Positions 26,511 through 34,531 of a stretch of DNA of 64,000 nucleotides are shown in pieces. Under the pieces are notes generated by a model that was not told where the DNA came from, did no database searches, and saw nothing but the letters and a program-made list of their open reading frames with translations. The stretch is from Pseudomonadota bacterium (GTDB lineage: Bacteria; Pseudomonadota; Alphaproteobacteria; Sphingomonadales; Sphingomonadaceae). Every line of letters starts with the position of its first letter. Position 1 is the stretch's first letter. Made by a program: the position numbers and the translations under genes. The DNA is taken from contig JAEXFD010000016.1 in assembly GCA_023400405.1 (NCBI GenBank), positions 30,937 to 94,936 on the forward strand, read 5' to 3'.

Positions 26511-27941
26511 ATGGACGGATTCCTGGGCATTGAAGGTGTCGACCACTTCGGGACGCACGAAACGCACTGGTCTGTTGAGACAACCGTCATCGCAACAGCC
26601 CGCCCGGCTTGCCCGAATTGCGGTCCTCACGGGCGCATGGAGAGCAAGGGTCTAATAGCACGCCGGATCAAGGACACGCCCGCGCGGGGAAAGCCTTCGG
26701 CCATTTCAGTGGAGCGGCGACGTTATAAGTGCCTCGTATGCGGCACCAGCGTCACCCAGAAGGGGCCCGCTACAGGCAAGGGACCAACCAAGGACGGCCG
26801 GAAGAATGTCACCGGTCGACTGCTGCTCTACATCCAGAACCAGGTGACCAAGCGTCCAATCCGGCAAGTCGCGAAAGAGACCGGCGTCCCCGTCGCCACC
26901 GTGCGCGACATCGCGCTCGAGCTTGCCGATGCGCTGGCGAAGAACCATCGGTTTCCAACGCCAGCCGTGCTCGGCATGGATGGGCTCAAGATGAACGGCA
27001 CCGAATACATGGTGATCGGCGACGCTGACGATGGGCACTTGATCGCAATCGTCGAGCCAGCGACCACGAAGGCGGTCCGGCAATGGATGAAGGATTACGG
27101 GCTCGACGTCGGGGCGGTGGACGTCTTCGTCTCGGACATGCACTCGGTCAACACGTCAATGGCGAGGCATGAACTTCGGAGTGCGCTGCACATCGCCGAC
27201 AAGTGGCATGTCGTCCACAACTACCAGAAGATCCTGTCCCGCGCGGTCGATGTCGCGGTGTCTGACCTACGCGCCGGCAACGACAAGAAGGGGGTGGAGC
27301 GCAACCTCGAACTCGCGCAGGCGCTCGACGACCTCAAGCCAGCCGTGATGTCGGTGAGCCATGCTCGGCTCCGCAAGCGCCGGCGGCACCGCAAGGGCGA
27401 TCAGCACGCCATCGACTTCGGCAGCGATCTGAAGCCGATTCTCGACAGGGTAGAAGGCGTCAGTCGTGCATATTGGGCCCGCTACGACCTGATCGATATG
27501 TATCAGGCCATCACGCTTACCCAAGCCAGAGAATGCCGGGATCGCTGCATCGAGCGCTTGATCCCATTGTTGGATGACGACAGCCTGGCGCCAGATGTGC
27601 GGAGCTATATCGGTCACCTGACGCGCAACGAGGACGCCATCTTCAACTACTTCAAGCGCGTCCGCGTCCGGCGGAACGGCAAGATTCGCGGGCCAACGAC
27701 CAATACGCTTGAGCAGCGCAACGGCATGATCAGGGCGATATGGCGGTCTGGAAAGGGCATCCCCACCCTGCCCCTGATCCGCTTGAGGGCCATCTATGGC
27801 CAATGGACGTTCGGGCTCGACATCGTGCAGTGTGCCGCCGCGGGATGTCCGACATTCCACGGTCCCTTGATAGGTCCACCCGTGCCGCTACATATGCAGC
27901 ACCCCGGGACGGGATGGCGATGCCCAACGCACGCCATCTAA
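26511..27941 (+). CDS. ISL3-family transposase
   Basis: This 476-residue DDE transposase moves an insertion sequence. The N-terminal zinc-binding part has CPNCGPHGRM and a second pair in YKCLVCGTS. An HTH region follows (RPIRQVAKETGVPVATVRDIA). The catalytic residues are in VLGMDGLKMNG, VFVSDMHSVN and TNTLEQRNGMIRAIWRSG. The length fits a full copy. I could not define terminal inverted repeats or target duplications flanking it. It lies just after the TIGR02391 pseudogene. Confidence 0.9.
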   Translation: MDGFLGIEGVDHFGTHETHWSVETTVIATARPACPNCGPHGRMESKGLIARRIKDTPARGKPSAISVERRRYKCLVCGTSVTQKGPATGKGPTKDGRKNVTGRLLLYIQNQVTKRPIRQVAKETGVPVATVRDIALELADALAKNHRFPTPAVLGMDGLKMNGTEYMVIGDADDGHLIAIVEPATTKAVRQWMKDYGLDVGAVDVFVSDMHSVNTSMARHELRSALHIADKWHVVHNYQKILSRAVDVAVSDLRAGNDKKGVERNLELAQALDDLKPAVMSVSHARLRKRRRHRKGDQHAIDFGSDLKPILDRVEGVSRAYWARYDLIDMYQAITLTQARECRDRCIERLIPLLDDDSLAPDVRSYIGHLTRNEDAIFNYFKRVRVRRNGKIRGPTTNTLEQRNGMIRAIWRSGKGIPTLPLIRLRAIYGQWTFGLDIVQCAAAGCPTFHGPLIGPPVPLHMQHPGTGWRCPTHAI

Positions 27942-27958
27942 CGGCGGATCCAGCCTTG

Positions 27959-28036
27959 ATTAACCAAGAGCCCCCCGCCCTCCCGCGCGGCGGGAGCGGC
28001 TGAACTCAGCGTAGTGCTGGGGGGCAGATGGTTAAT
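27959..28036. repeat. Nested inverted repeat downstream of the transposase
   Basis: Outer arms of 18 bp (27959-27976 and 28019-28036) match in 15 positions and contain ATTAACCA and TGGTTAAT at their outer ends. Inside is a perfect 7-bp stem (CTCCCGC/GCGGGAG, loop GCG). The structure lies between convergent genes and could be a bidirectional terminator or the relic of a mobile-element end. Confidence 0.55.
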
Positions 28037-28090
28037 TCATTCAACCGGCCGCAACAGAATTATGCTTCGCGAGTCGCGGTTGCGACGACC

Positions 28091-28939
28091 TTAGCCGGCG
28101 TGAGCGTCGTGCGTGTTGATCTCGTCCTGGATGAGGTCGATTAGAGCATCCACTTGGGACTCTTCGAATACATCCGGCGTGAGCGCGCTCGCCCTCAAGA
28201 GATCAATGGCACGGCGGTAATCGTCGACGAGCGCGCCGTTTGATGGCGCTCCGACGATGAAGTGAGGGCGCACCTGTTCGGGGGCCCGCGACAACCCGGT
28301 CATATGCCCGGACCAGCGAGCGGCTTTTTCCCTGATGCTATCGCCGGACGCTAGATCGAACGACAACGGTTGGTAGCAATGCCAGGCGCCGTTTTTCCAA
28401 GCGTGCTCGAACTCAACCTTGTCGATCGGGGACACAATAACTTTCGGTTGGAGGCGTTCCGCCAGATTGCGTTCGGCGAGCCTTTCCCGCACGGGCTGCC
28501 AGACCGCAGCATCGTCGCGGCCAGTCCGCGCGCTTTCGTCGTATAGGCCCACGAAGCGGGAATAGAGCTTATCAAGCGTTGCTTGCGGATCGCGAGTGAT
28601 CCCCGACCCCATTGCGCTCCAGATTAAGCTGGAATCATCATCCGGAAGCGCTGCGCGCGCGAGCGTAGCGGCGTCCGTATCGACAACGAACATGCCAGTC
28701 ATATTGTGTTCGCGAAGACGGATCACGCCCCGTTCGACCGCCTGTAAGCCACTCATGAGGTGGGCTTTTTCCATGTCGGGGAACATCTTTGAAAGGCGGC
28801 CGATCGTGCGGCGAACCTTAGCCCCCAAGAAGCCCATGTCGGCACAGTGCACGACGACGCCGACGTTCGCGACCTCCCCCGCCAGCGGATCATGGCGGTA
28901 GCGAAGCAGAACGTAGGTGTATGTTTTGCCGTCTCTCAT
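28091..28939 (-). CDS. DUF3037 protein
   Basis: This 282-residue protein matches DUF3037: the N-terminal strand TYTYVLLRYRHDPLAGEVANVGVVVH is the clearest family signature. It is followed by a charged helical middle (TIGRLSKMFPDMEKAHL) and a long C-terminal half that is less typical. No catalytic motif is evident. It overlaps the upstream HipA-like kinase gene by 4 bp (ATGA). Family members frequently occur directly after HipA-like kinase genes, so DUF3037 is probably its substrate, regulator or antitoxin partner. That partnership is inference. Confidence 0.82.
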   Translation of the reverse strand: MRDGKTYTYVLLRYRHDPLAGEVANVGVVVHCADMGFLGAKVRRTIGRLSKMFPDMEKAHLMSGLQAVERGVIRLREHNMTGMFVVDTDAATLARAALPDDDSSLIWSAMGSGITRDPQATLDKLYSRFVGLYDESARTGRDDAAVWQPVRERLAERNLAERLQPKVIVSPIDKVEFEHAWKNGAWHCYQPLSFDLASGDSIREKAARWSGHMTGLSRAPEQVRPHFIVGAPSNGALVDDYRRAIDLLRASALTPDVFEESQVDALIDLIQDEINTHDAHAG

Positions 28940-29739
28940 GTCAGCGCCCGTTCAACCTCGGTGAGGCACTCATCGATCCTATCACGAACCATCCTCAAAT
29001 GCGTTAAGGCATCTGTGATGGCGCCTTTCGCGTCGACCCACTCAGCTGGGATGCAGGCCGCATAGTCGCTCAAGGCGTCATCCGACAAGCTCATCCACGC
29101 CGGTCGGAGAGGGCCGAAGTCAAGGTAGCGGTCGCCCCGCAACAGTGCACCGAACACGTGGCCAGACGCGCCAGGTTGGATGGCGCTGTGCAGATAACCC
29201 GCCCGCCAAGGCTCCGGCCGGGGGAACAAGCATTGCCGGATGCGGAAACATAGTTCGTGATCAATAATTCGGAACGTGTCTCCGCGGATGAGCAGATTGG
29301 GATTGCCGACATTCCGATCCCTATTCTCGATGAAGGCATCGAATACGAAGATTGCCAACGCCGCAGGGCGTCGATCTCCGATCAGGCGATCTTCCCCGGT
29401 CCAGGAGCGCCAGCCGGCGCCAGCGGCTAGAGAACCGAAAGCGACAGGGCAGCTCCGCTCTAGCAGTTGTCGCAACGCTACATTCTGTATGGACGCGATC
29501 CACTCCGGCGACATCCTGACCGCGATCGGCTCGCATATCGGAAGCTGCAGGTGCCCGGCCACGCATGCGGCGAACAACTCGTTTGCCATGCCTTCGACGC
29601 CGACCTCTGGTCGAGCTGAGGGCTTGAGAAACACCTCCAGTTCGTCACCATCATCGACCTCGACGGTAACCCGCAAAGGCTCATTCCGACCCCGCTCGGC
29701 GAGCCGATCGAATCGCACCGCGTCGGCATACCGAATCAT
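28936..29739 (-). CDS. HipA-like kinase (HipA_2 type)
   Basis: This 267-residue protein has a minimal HipA kinase core. K39 in LEVFLKPS is the probable ATP-contacting lysine. N-terminal lobe features (GMANELFAACVAGHLQLP) are those of HipA_2 proteins. The catalytic loop is ENRDRNVGNPNLLI (D141, N146), and the metal-binding motif is RIIDHELCF (D160), the counterpart of DFG. There is no HipB-like DNA-binding partner beside it; DUF3037 is coupled instead. HipA kinases phosphorylate translation factors such as GltX, but the target of this subgroup is not established. Confidence 0.82.
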   Translation of the reverse strand: MIRYADAVRFDRLAERGRNEPLRVTVEVDDGDELEVFLKPSARPEVGVEGMANELFAACVAGHLQLPICEPIAVRMSPEWIASIQNVALRQLLERSCPVAFGSLAAGAGWRSWTGEDRLIGDRRPAALAIFVFDAFIENRDRNVGNPNLLIRGDTFRIIDHELCFRIRQCLFPRPEPWRAGYLHSAIQPGASGHVFGALLRGDRYLDFGPLRPAWMSLSDDALSDYAACIPAEWVDAKGAITDALTHLRMVRDRIDECLTEVERALT

Positions 29740-29944
29740 GCGAAGCGCGTCTTTCCCCCCGTCATGTTAGCAGATGAGCCGCACATTCGGAGTTTGTCCA
29801 GCGGCGGTCGTTCTTAAGATGTCGTGCGAACTACGCCATCGGACGGAAGCGGCCCCACCCACTCGCAACTTAAAGACGGCCGCCCGGGCCAACTACACTT
29901 CCGAGACGCCCCTTTTGCCAATCATGGCAGAGGAGAAAAATGAC

Positions 29945-30205
29945 ATGAGCAACACCCGTGCATGGCGTGCGAAGCCCCGGACCGCCTGGCCGAATGCGCG
30001 CCAGAAAAGGAATGGCCTGTTCCTCGACGCGCACCCGATCTGCCAAGGTTGCGGTATTCGACCGTCGCAGGAGGCTCACCACGACCTGCCGCGCGGCCAT
30101 CCGGACCGCACGAAGTGGCGCTACATGCGGGCGCTTTGTATCCCGTGCCACATGGCGATCCACCAGCCGGCGCCGCGCTTTCAGCGTCGCCAGCCCTCTC
30201 GTTAG
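29945..30205 (+). CDS. HNH-type small protein
   Basis: This 86-residue protein starts at ATG 29945 after GAGGAG; a second ATG at 29924 lies ahead of that ribosome site. The Cys pair CQGCG, the HH in SQEAHHDLPRG, and CIPCHMAIH form a treble-clef HNH arrangement. The asparagine position of HNH is not obvious, so nuclease activity is uncertain. Its stop overlaps the convergent XRE repressor by 4 bp. Such small HNH proteins sit in phage and island operons near terminase or regulatory genes. Confidence 0.75.
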   Translation: MSNTRAWRAKPRTAWPNARQKRNGLFLDAHPICQGCGIRPSQEAHHDLPRGHPDRTKWRYMRALCIPCHMAIHQPAPRFQRRQPSR

Positions 30206-30453
30206 GGCTTCGTCGACGGCAAGCGGACTCCCGGCCCACCATCAAGCGATGCGCCGCCGCCAGCGATGAAGATGACGCCCGCGCGCTCCAGCGCCCCCTG
30301 CATCGATTCGACGCTGGACTGCCGGGCGTCGCCACCCAGCTCGAACCGCTTCACGGTTGCAATGCCGACCTTCGCCTCGCGAGCGAGATCATCGGCCGTC
30401 CAGCCGACCAGAGCGCGCGCGGCGCGGCATATCTGAGACGAAAAATCTCGCAT
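30202..30453 (-). CDS. XRE-family transcriptional repressor
   Basis: This 83-residue Cro/CI-like protein starts at ATG 30453, though a longer start at 30495 is possible. The helix-turn-helix is in CRAARALVGWTADDLAREAK, then VGIATVKRFELGG, and the dimer-like tail is RQSSVESMQGALERAGVIFIAGGG. It is transcribed away from a rightward operon starting near 30600, with a perfect palindrome between them. This is the layout of a phage-type repressor. It is the best candidate for the element's lysogeny-like switch. Confidence 0.82.
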   Translation of the reverse strand: MRDFSSQICRAARALVGWTADDLAREAKVGIATVKRFELGGDARQSSVESMQGALERAGVIFIAGGGASLDGGPGVRLPSTKP

Positions 30454-30479
30454 GCGATGCGAATAGTATCGAAAGGAGC

Positions 30480-30514
30480 TTGACGCAACTATCAACAGTG
30501 ATACTTAAAGTATC
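30480..30514 (+). promoter_or_regulatory. Divergent promoter region with palindromic operator
   Basis: A 15-bp palindrome with perfect 7-bp arms (GATACTT-A-AAGTATC, 30500-30514) lies between the XRE repressor and the rightward operon. A -35-like TTGACG is at 30480-30485, and a weak -10-like TACTTA at 30502 is covered by the palindrome. A further half-site-like GTATCG occurs at 30466. Binding by the XRE protein, blocking the rightward promoter, is the simplest reading. Confidence 0.55.
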
Positions 30515-30599
30515 GTTCCGACACATCAGAGCGGCCCAGCGGGGTGCTACCAACACCGTCGCCGGGCCTGATCGAAACCCTCCTGAAAGGGCCACGACT

Positions 30600-31103
30600 A
30601 TGAACATGCATACCACGATTCCCGTGCCGCACACCCCCTGCGCGCCAGCCACTATGTCCCAGGTGCATTCGTCTGAGATTTGGCACGAGAGCGCCGCGGC
30701 TATCGGCATCATCTCAGCGATCGTCGATCTCTCAGCCGTCGCCGGGCGCCTCGAGACCATGCGCGGCCACAATCCCCGGCTTCATGCTGTCCTCGACGCC
30801 GAAGCCTTGGTTGGGCGCATCTCGAACAGGCAGGTGCAGCGCCAGTTCGGTCGGGGCTATGAGATGATCGCGGGGCCGAGCAACGGCACCTGCGCGGTCG
30901 CCAGCCTCTGGGAACTGCTGAGCGAGACGCGCGACAACGCCATCATACAGCAGCTGAAGGCGGAGGGGCTGCCCTCGCCTTATGACGACGGCCCGACGCA
31001 GGATCAGGCGGACGCCGCCTTCGACCGGCGCGAGGAGCTGGATCGTGACGCGCTGAGCGTTGCCCAGGCTGTGTGCCTGGTCCTCTCGGGCGGGAGGGCG
31101 TGA
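30600..31103 (+). CDS. Hypothetical protein, first gene of the rightward operon
   Basis: This 167-residue product starts at ATG 30600 after GAAAGGGCC. No family is recognised. The sequence has helical blocks (AAAIGIISAIVDLSAVAGRLETM, FGRGYEMIAGPSNGTCAVASLWELLSE) and an acidic end (DDGPTQDQADAAFDRREELDRDALSVA). It overlaps the next gene by up to 4 bp. Being directly downstream of the palindromic operator, it is likely an early gene. Confidence 0.6.
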   Translation: MNMHTTIPVPHTPCAPATMSQVHSSEIWHESAAAIGIISAIVDLSAVAGRLETMRGHNPRLHAVLDAEALVGRISNRQVQRQFGRGYEMIAGPSNGTCAVASLWELLSETRDNAIIQQLKAEGLPSPYDDGPTQDQADAAFDRREELDRDALSVAQAVCLVLSGGRA

Positions 31104-31105
31104 TC

Positions 31106-31567
31106 GTGGAGCAACCTTTCCTCACTCGCCGCCGGCTGATCGCCGGCTTGGCGCTTGGTGCGGCGCCGGCGCTAGTCATGCCGTCGATGGTTCAGGCCGA
31201 AGTCGCCACCGATGCAGAGCTGCTACACGCCTGGAACATGCGGCAGCACATGCTGGCCCTGATCGAGCGGCGCGGCTCTTTCTTCCACGCCGAGACGTAT
31301 TCGCCAGCGGAAGCTGAGCAATTCGATCGTGCCGAAATGATCATCTATGCCGTGCCGGCGACAACTGCGTCTGGCGCCCTCGTCAAGATGTGGGTCGCAC
31401 TCTCGCACATGGGTGGCCAGATCCGCGACGAGGACGATCGCGCCGAGCACGATGGCATCCGCAGGGCGGACCTCGCCGACGTCCGCTCGTTCATCCGCGA
31501 CCGCGACTTCGACATGGTTGTGGCGTTCAGCGCGATCGAAGCGCTGACCTCACTGGTGGAGGGCTGA
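31106..31567 (+). CDS. Small protein with twin-arginine-like N-terminus
   Basis: This product has 153 residues from GTG 31106; GTG 31100, which overlaps the previous stop, is an alternative. The N-terminus TRRRLIAGLALGAAPALVMP followed by SMVQAEV resembles a Tat signal peptide with an AxA-like cleavage region, which is unusual in a phage-like operon. The mature part is helical and charged, with no known motif. An exported or membrane-associated role is possible but unproven. Confidence 0.55.
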   Translation: MEQPFLTRRRLIAGLALGAAPALVMPSMVQAEVATDAELLHAWNMRQHMLALIERRGSFFHAETYSPAEAEQFDRAEMIIYAVPATTASGALVKMWVALSHMGGQIRDEDDRAEHDGIRRADLADVRSFIRDRDFDMVVAFSAIEALTSLVEG

Positions 31568-31570
31568 CCG

Positions 31571-31984
31571 ATGGCGACCAAGCTGAAGGAGCCGGCACAG
31601 CCACTGCCCTTCATCCACCCGAACGAGATGCCAGACACCTACGCCATAACCGGGGTGGGGCATTGCATGGCACCGCTGATCGCCGACGGCACGATCCTGG
31701 TCCTCAGCAAGACGGCACATCCCGAACCCGGCGACATCGTGGGCGTGATCTTCACTCGCGAAGCGGCGGGGTCGTGGGGCTTGCCGGGGTTGGTGAAACG
31801 GCTGGCGTTTCATCTTCCGCCCGCAAGCGGCGGGCTGGTCGTCGTCGAGCAGATCAACCCGGCCCGCCGATACCTGATCCCCAGCACCGATGTGCTCGCG
31901 GTCCATAAGGCTATCGGCACTGCGGAAAGCGACGGTCCGGGCCGCGCCAAGTTCCGGCCGTCGAATGTGGAGGCATGGCAATGA
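31571..31984 (+). CDS. S24/LexA-like protein with Cys at the nucleophile position
   Basis: This 137-residue protein resembles the C-terminal half of LexA/UmuD-type S24 peptidases. The G-x-S-M-x-P nucleophile motif reads GVGHCMAPLIADG, with C32 in place of serine. LVLSKTAHPEPGDIVGVIF matches the following strands, and K75 (GLVKRL) is near the usual catalytic lysine. There is no N-terminal DNA-binding domain. It is either a Cys variant or an inactive fold. It overlaps the next gene (ATGA). Confidence 0.65.
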   Translation: MATKLKEPAQPLPFIHPNEMPDTYAITGVGHCMAPLIADGTILVLSKTAHPEPGDIVGVIFTREAAGSWGLPGLVKRLAFHLPPASGGLVVVEQINPARRYLIPSTDVLAVHKAIGTAESDGPGRAKFRPSNVEAWQ

Positions 31985-32187
31985 GCATCAGCTGCACCAT
32001 GCCGCCGCATCAAATAGCGCGCGTGCTCACCAGATACTGCGAAGATCAGGACATTGCTCCCAGTCGGTTCGGGCGCGAGGTTTGCCACGACCCACGCCTA
32101 ATCTTTGACCTTCGGGCGGGACGAAGGCTTCGGCCCGAGACGGTAGAGCAGATCAACACCGCAATGGCGGGAGAGCGTTCGTCATGA
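31981..32187 (+). CDS. Small Cro/lambda-repressor-like protein
   Basis: This 68-residue protein from ATG 31981 has a short helix-turn-helix (ILTRY-like helix in IARVLTRYCEDQDIAPSRFG, then REVCHDPRLIFDLRAG, then RRLRPETVEQINTAM). SRFGRxVCxDPRLxxDLRxGR is a pattern common to small regulators in sphingomonad genomes. It is translationally coupled on both sides. Confidence 0.68.
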   Translation: MSISCTMPPHQIARVLTRYCEDQDIAPSRFGREVCHDPRLIFDLRAGRRLRPETVEQINTAMAGERSS

Positions 32188-32645
32188 GTGGCATTCTTCA
32201 CATCCGCTTCGGCGACGCCAAGGCGCTACCCCTCGAAACCCTACTGTCGATGATCCCCAGCCTGCCCAGGCACGCCTTAGACCGGCTGGTGGAACGCGCC
32301 ATCGACCACTTGGACGCGCAGGACGGCGACAGCGACGTTGAGTTGAACGGCGACGAACTGGACGGCACCGGCGGCGAGGACGACTTCGACGAATGCTCCG
32401 GCGCGAACATGGGCGGCGGCTGGTCCGGTCCCGGCTGCCCGATCAGCGATCCCGATGTCGCGGTCGATGATCAGGGCGAAGCAGTCGACGAAGCGGAGCC
32501 TGACGAGATCGACTATGCCGCGGAGGAGCGCGACATGATCAATCCCGAGCAGAAGCGCGCGCATGTTCGCTCCATCCGCAGTTCGCGATGTCGCCGGGCG
32601 GAAAGCAGGCATGCCCTCCGCCCCTATCCGCTGCTCGATCGGTGA
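32184..32645 (+). CDS. Acidic hypothetical protein
   Basis: This 153-residue product has a folded-looking N-terminal 60 residues (ILHIRFGDAKALPLETLLSMI) and a strongly acidic central region (DGDSDVELNGDELDGTGGEDDFDE). The C-terminal end turns basic. Acidic central regions like this occur in unnamed small proteins of sphingomonad elements and may mimic DNA, but that is speculation. It overlaps the previous gene by 4 bp. Confidence 0.6.
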   Translation: MSGILHIRFGDAKALPLETLLSMIPSLPRHALDRLVERAIDHLDAQDGDSDVELNGDELDGTGGEDDFDECSGANMGGGWSGPGCPISDPDVAVDDQGEAVDEAEPDEIDYAAEERDMINPEQKRAHVRSIRSSRCRRAESRHALRPYPLLDR

Positions 32646-32685
32646 CGACGGGTGGGGCTCGCCGCGCGAGCGAGCCCCCAACCTC

Positions 32686-33621
32686 TTATGCGAACGCTGA
32701 TGCGTCGGCCGGTATGCGCTCGATCATTGACCGCCCGGCCTCGTCACCCAGCACGGTGTCTAAGCTCAGGTTGCCCCATGGGTTGGCGAACGCCTGAAAG
32801 ATGCGGCCTCGGACCTTTTTCACGCCAGCGACCAGCCGATCCTTGGTCAGCCGGCCTTCCAGCACCTCAAGATAAGCCTGACTGATCATGTCGTCGCGCA
32901 ACGCAGGGTCTATGGCGCGCGGCACCGCGGCGGAAATCTCCGCGTAGAGTGGGTCGCTCGCTGGGTTGGTGGCATGCGGCCGGGCGATCTTCTTGGCGGC
33001 CTTCGCTGCGCGCCGGCGGCCCGCACTCGTCCGGAACGCGGCCTCACGCTGCTGCCGCTCCTCACTCGTCAGTGTGCGAAGATAGGCCTGCACCAGCGCC
33101 TTCGTCAGGCCGATGCGCTCGGCGATCGACCTCGCGGTCTGCCCCATCATCAGGCGCCGGTGAACGTCTGCCTTCTTCTCTGGCTCGAGGGTGTGGACTG
33201 ATGCGACACCGGACCGCTTCATCGTGTCGTGCAGCCGTGCCCAGCACATGCGCGGGTGATGGAGATACTGGCCGCAGTCGCACCGCGGCAGTTCACCGCC
33301 GGCTTGGACAAGCGCGACGTTGAAGCGCTCCCGCGATTTGTTCACCGTCGATAGCGCCACACCGGTCTCGGCAACAATCTGACGGTTCGAGAGGGTTGTC
33401 GTCTTGAACAGGTCGTGCAGCCGCACTTCGCGCTCTGGATCGAAGCGGCGCGCCGGGTGGCCTTCCAATGCGAGCCCGTGCTTCTGAAGCGCCAGGATGA
33501 TCTTGTCGATCGTGGTGCCGCCCATTCCTGTCAGGCGCTGGATCGACGACTTCGACTCGCGGTTGATCAATCGAGCACACACGTCCGCCAGCGCTGCTGC
33601 GGTCATTTTCGACTTCGGCAT
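32686..33621 (-). CDS. Multi-HTH DNA-binding protein
   Basis: This 311-residue protein starts at ATG 33621, with GGAAGGAACG ahead of it; the longer ORF to 33765 has no ribosome site. Three helix-turn-helix-like regions are visible: AALADVCARLINRESKSSIQ, TTLSNRQIVAETGVALSTV, and MGQTARSIAERIGLTKALVQ. A Cys pair (RCDCGQYLHHPRMC) suggests a small zinc site. The C-terminal half (DPALRDDMISQAYLEVLEGRL) resembles sigma-factor-like helices. A transcription activator or replication initiator for the island are both possible. Confidence 0.65.
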   Translation of the reverse strand: MPKSKMTAAALADVCARLINRESKSSIQRLTGMGGTTIDKIILALQKHGLALEGHPARRFDPEREVRLHDLFKTTTLSNRQIVAETGVALSTVNKSRERFNVALVQAGGELPRCDCGQYLHHPRMCWARLHDTMKRSGVASVHTLEPEKKADVHRRLMMGQTARSIAERIGLTKALVQAYLRTLTSEERQQREAAFRTSAGRRRAAKAAKKIARPHATNPASDPLYAEISAAVPRAIDPALRDDMISQAYLEVLEGRLTKDRLVAGVKKVRGRIFQAFANPWGNLSLDTVLGDEAGRSMIERIPADASAFA

Positions 33622-33779
33622 TTGGTCGTTCCTTCCATAGGATCGACCTCGGCGAGATCTGGTCGTCAGCGTCGGCGGCCCTCGATCCGGCAAGGCCGAT
33701 CGGGTTCGCGTGCCATTCACGCGCCGGGCCCTGTCGGCGTCCTGCGCCTGTCGCGCGAGCCGCAAGCGGCGGACGGGGC

Positions 33780-34493
33780 CTATTTCGCGGCTGCTCGGAC
33801 TTTCTTGAGGTTGTCGACCATCCTCATGAGATGGCTCGCCACGATCAGCATCTCGGCGGGCTCTGCAGGACCGCTGTAGCGGACGTCCCGATGACCGGCG
33901 GGGTTGCGCAATACAGCGAACGCGCCTGCGAAGAACTGCTGCACGCCCTCGGCTTCGCCGTCGTGCATCTCGGGATCGCGGAGCGGGCCGGTGACCTTGT
34001 GGAAGGCCGACCGCATCAACGCCCCGCCCGTCCCATCACACCCGCTGGCTTCCGCGACAGCCACCTCGACGGCCTTGAACGCGGCGAACACAGCGGTGTC
34101 ATAGTCACGGCTCAGATAGATGTGCCAGGCTCGGTCCGCGACGGCCGGGTGCAGCAGCTCGCGGTGGACGAAGCTGGCCTCAAGAAATGCGCTGAAGACC
34201 GAGGGCGAGATGATGGCCTCGCCCGCTCGGGAGATGACGAACACGCCGGAGTCATGATTCTCAGGCGGATGGACCAGAAGGCATTCACGCTCGAGCCAAG
34301 CCCAGGCTTCAGCCATTGCGCGCGCGACCTCGCGGCCCTGCTGGTTCACGAAACCGTTGAGCTCGTTCCCGCGGTGCATGTTCGACCGGCCATTCCGGGC
34401 GTGCAGGTAAGCGAGCAGCGCCCCCGCCAGCTTGGCCGGAGGCATCGCGAGGGCGGCGGCGACATCAGGAAAGGGCGGCGGTAGCGGCTGCAT
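33780..34493 (-). CDS. TIGR02391-family protein, intact
   Basis: This 237-residue protein is the intact counterpart of the frameshifted gene at 25596-26344. It shares the pattern AxAEAWAWLERECLLVHPP, ISRAGEAI, LHPAVADRAWHIYLSRDYDTAVFAAFKAVEVAV, ALMRSAFHK, GPLRDPE and FFAGAFAVLRNPAGHRDV. The family C-terminal FAGA...NPxGHR block may bind nucleotide or nucleic acid. Known context in other genomes is restriction-modification and defence loci. The two copies are divergent, so they are not a recent duplication. Confidence 0.82.
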   Translation of the reverse strand: MQPLPPPFPDVAAALAMPPAKLAGALLAYLHARNGRSNMHRGNELNGFVNQQGREVARAMAEAWAWLERECLLVHPPENHDSGVFVISRAGEAIISPSVFSAFLEASFVHRELLHPAVADRAWHIYLSRDYDTAVFAAFKAVEVAVAEASGCDGTGGALMRSAFHKVTGPLRDPEMHDGEAEGVQQFFAGAFAVLRNPAGHRDVRYSGPAEPAEMLIVASHLMRMVDNLKKVRAAAK

Positions 34494-34531
34494 GGCCTTG
34501 GGCTACGATGTGCGCCAAGCGTTTGTCGAGC

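Noticed and set aside
26344..27976. Possible ISL3 ends sharing GGCTC at 26344 and 27972
   Set aside because: Only five contiguous bases agree and the match decays at once, so it is not better than chance.
27959..28036. Integron attC site
   Set aside because: The outer arms do not satisfy the RYYYAAC/GTTRRRY core-site rule and there is no integron integrase.
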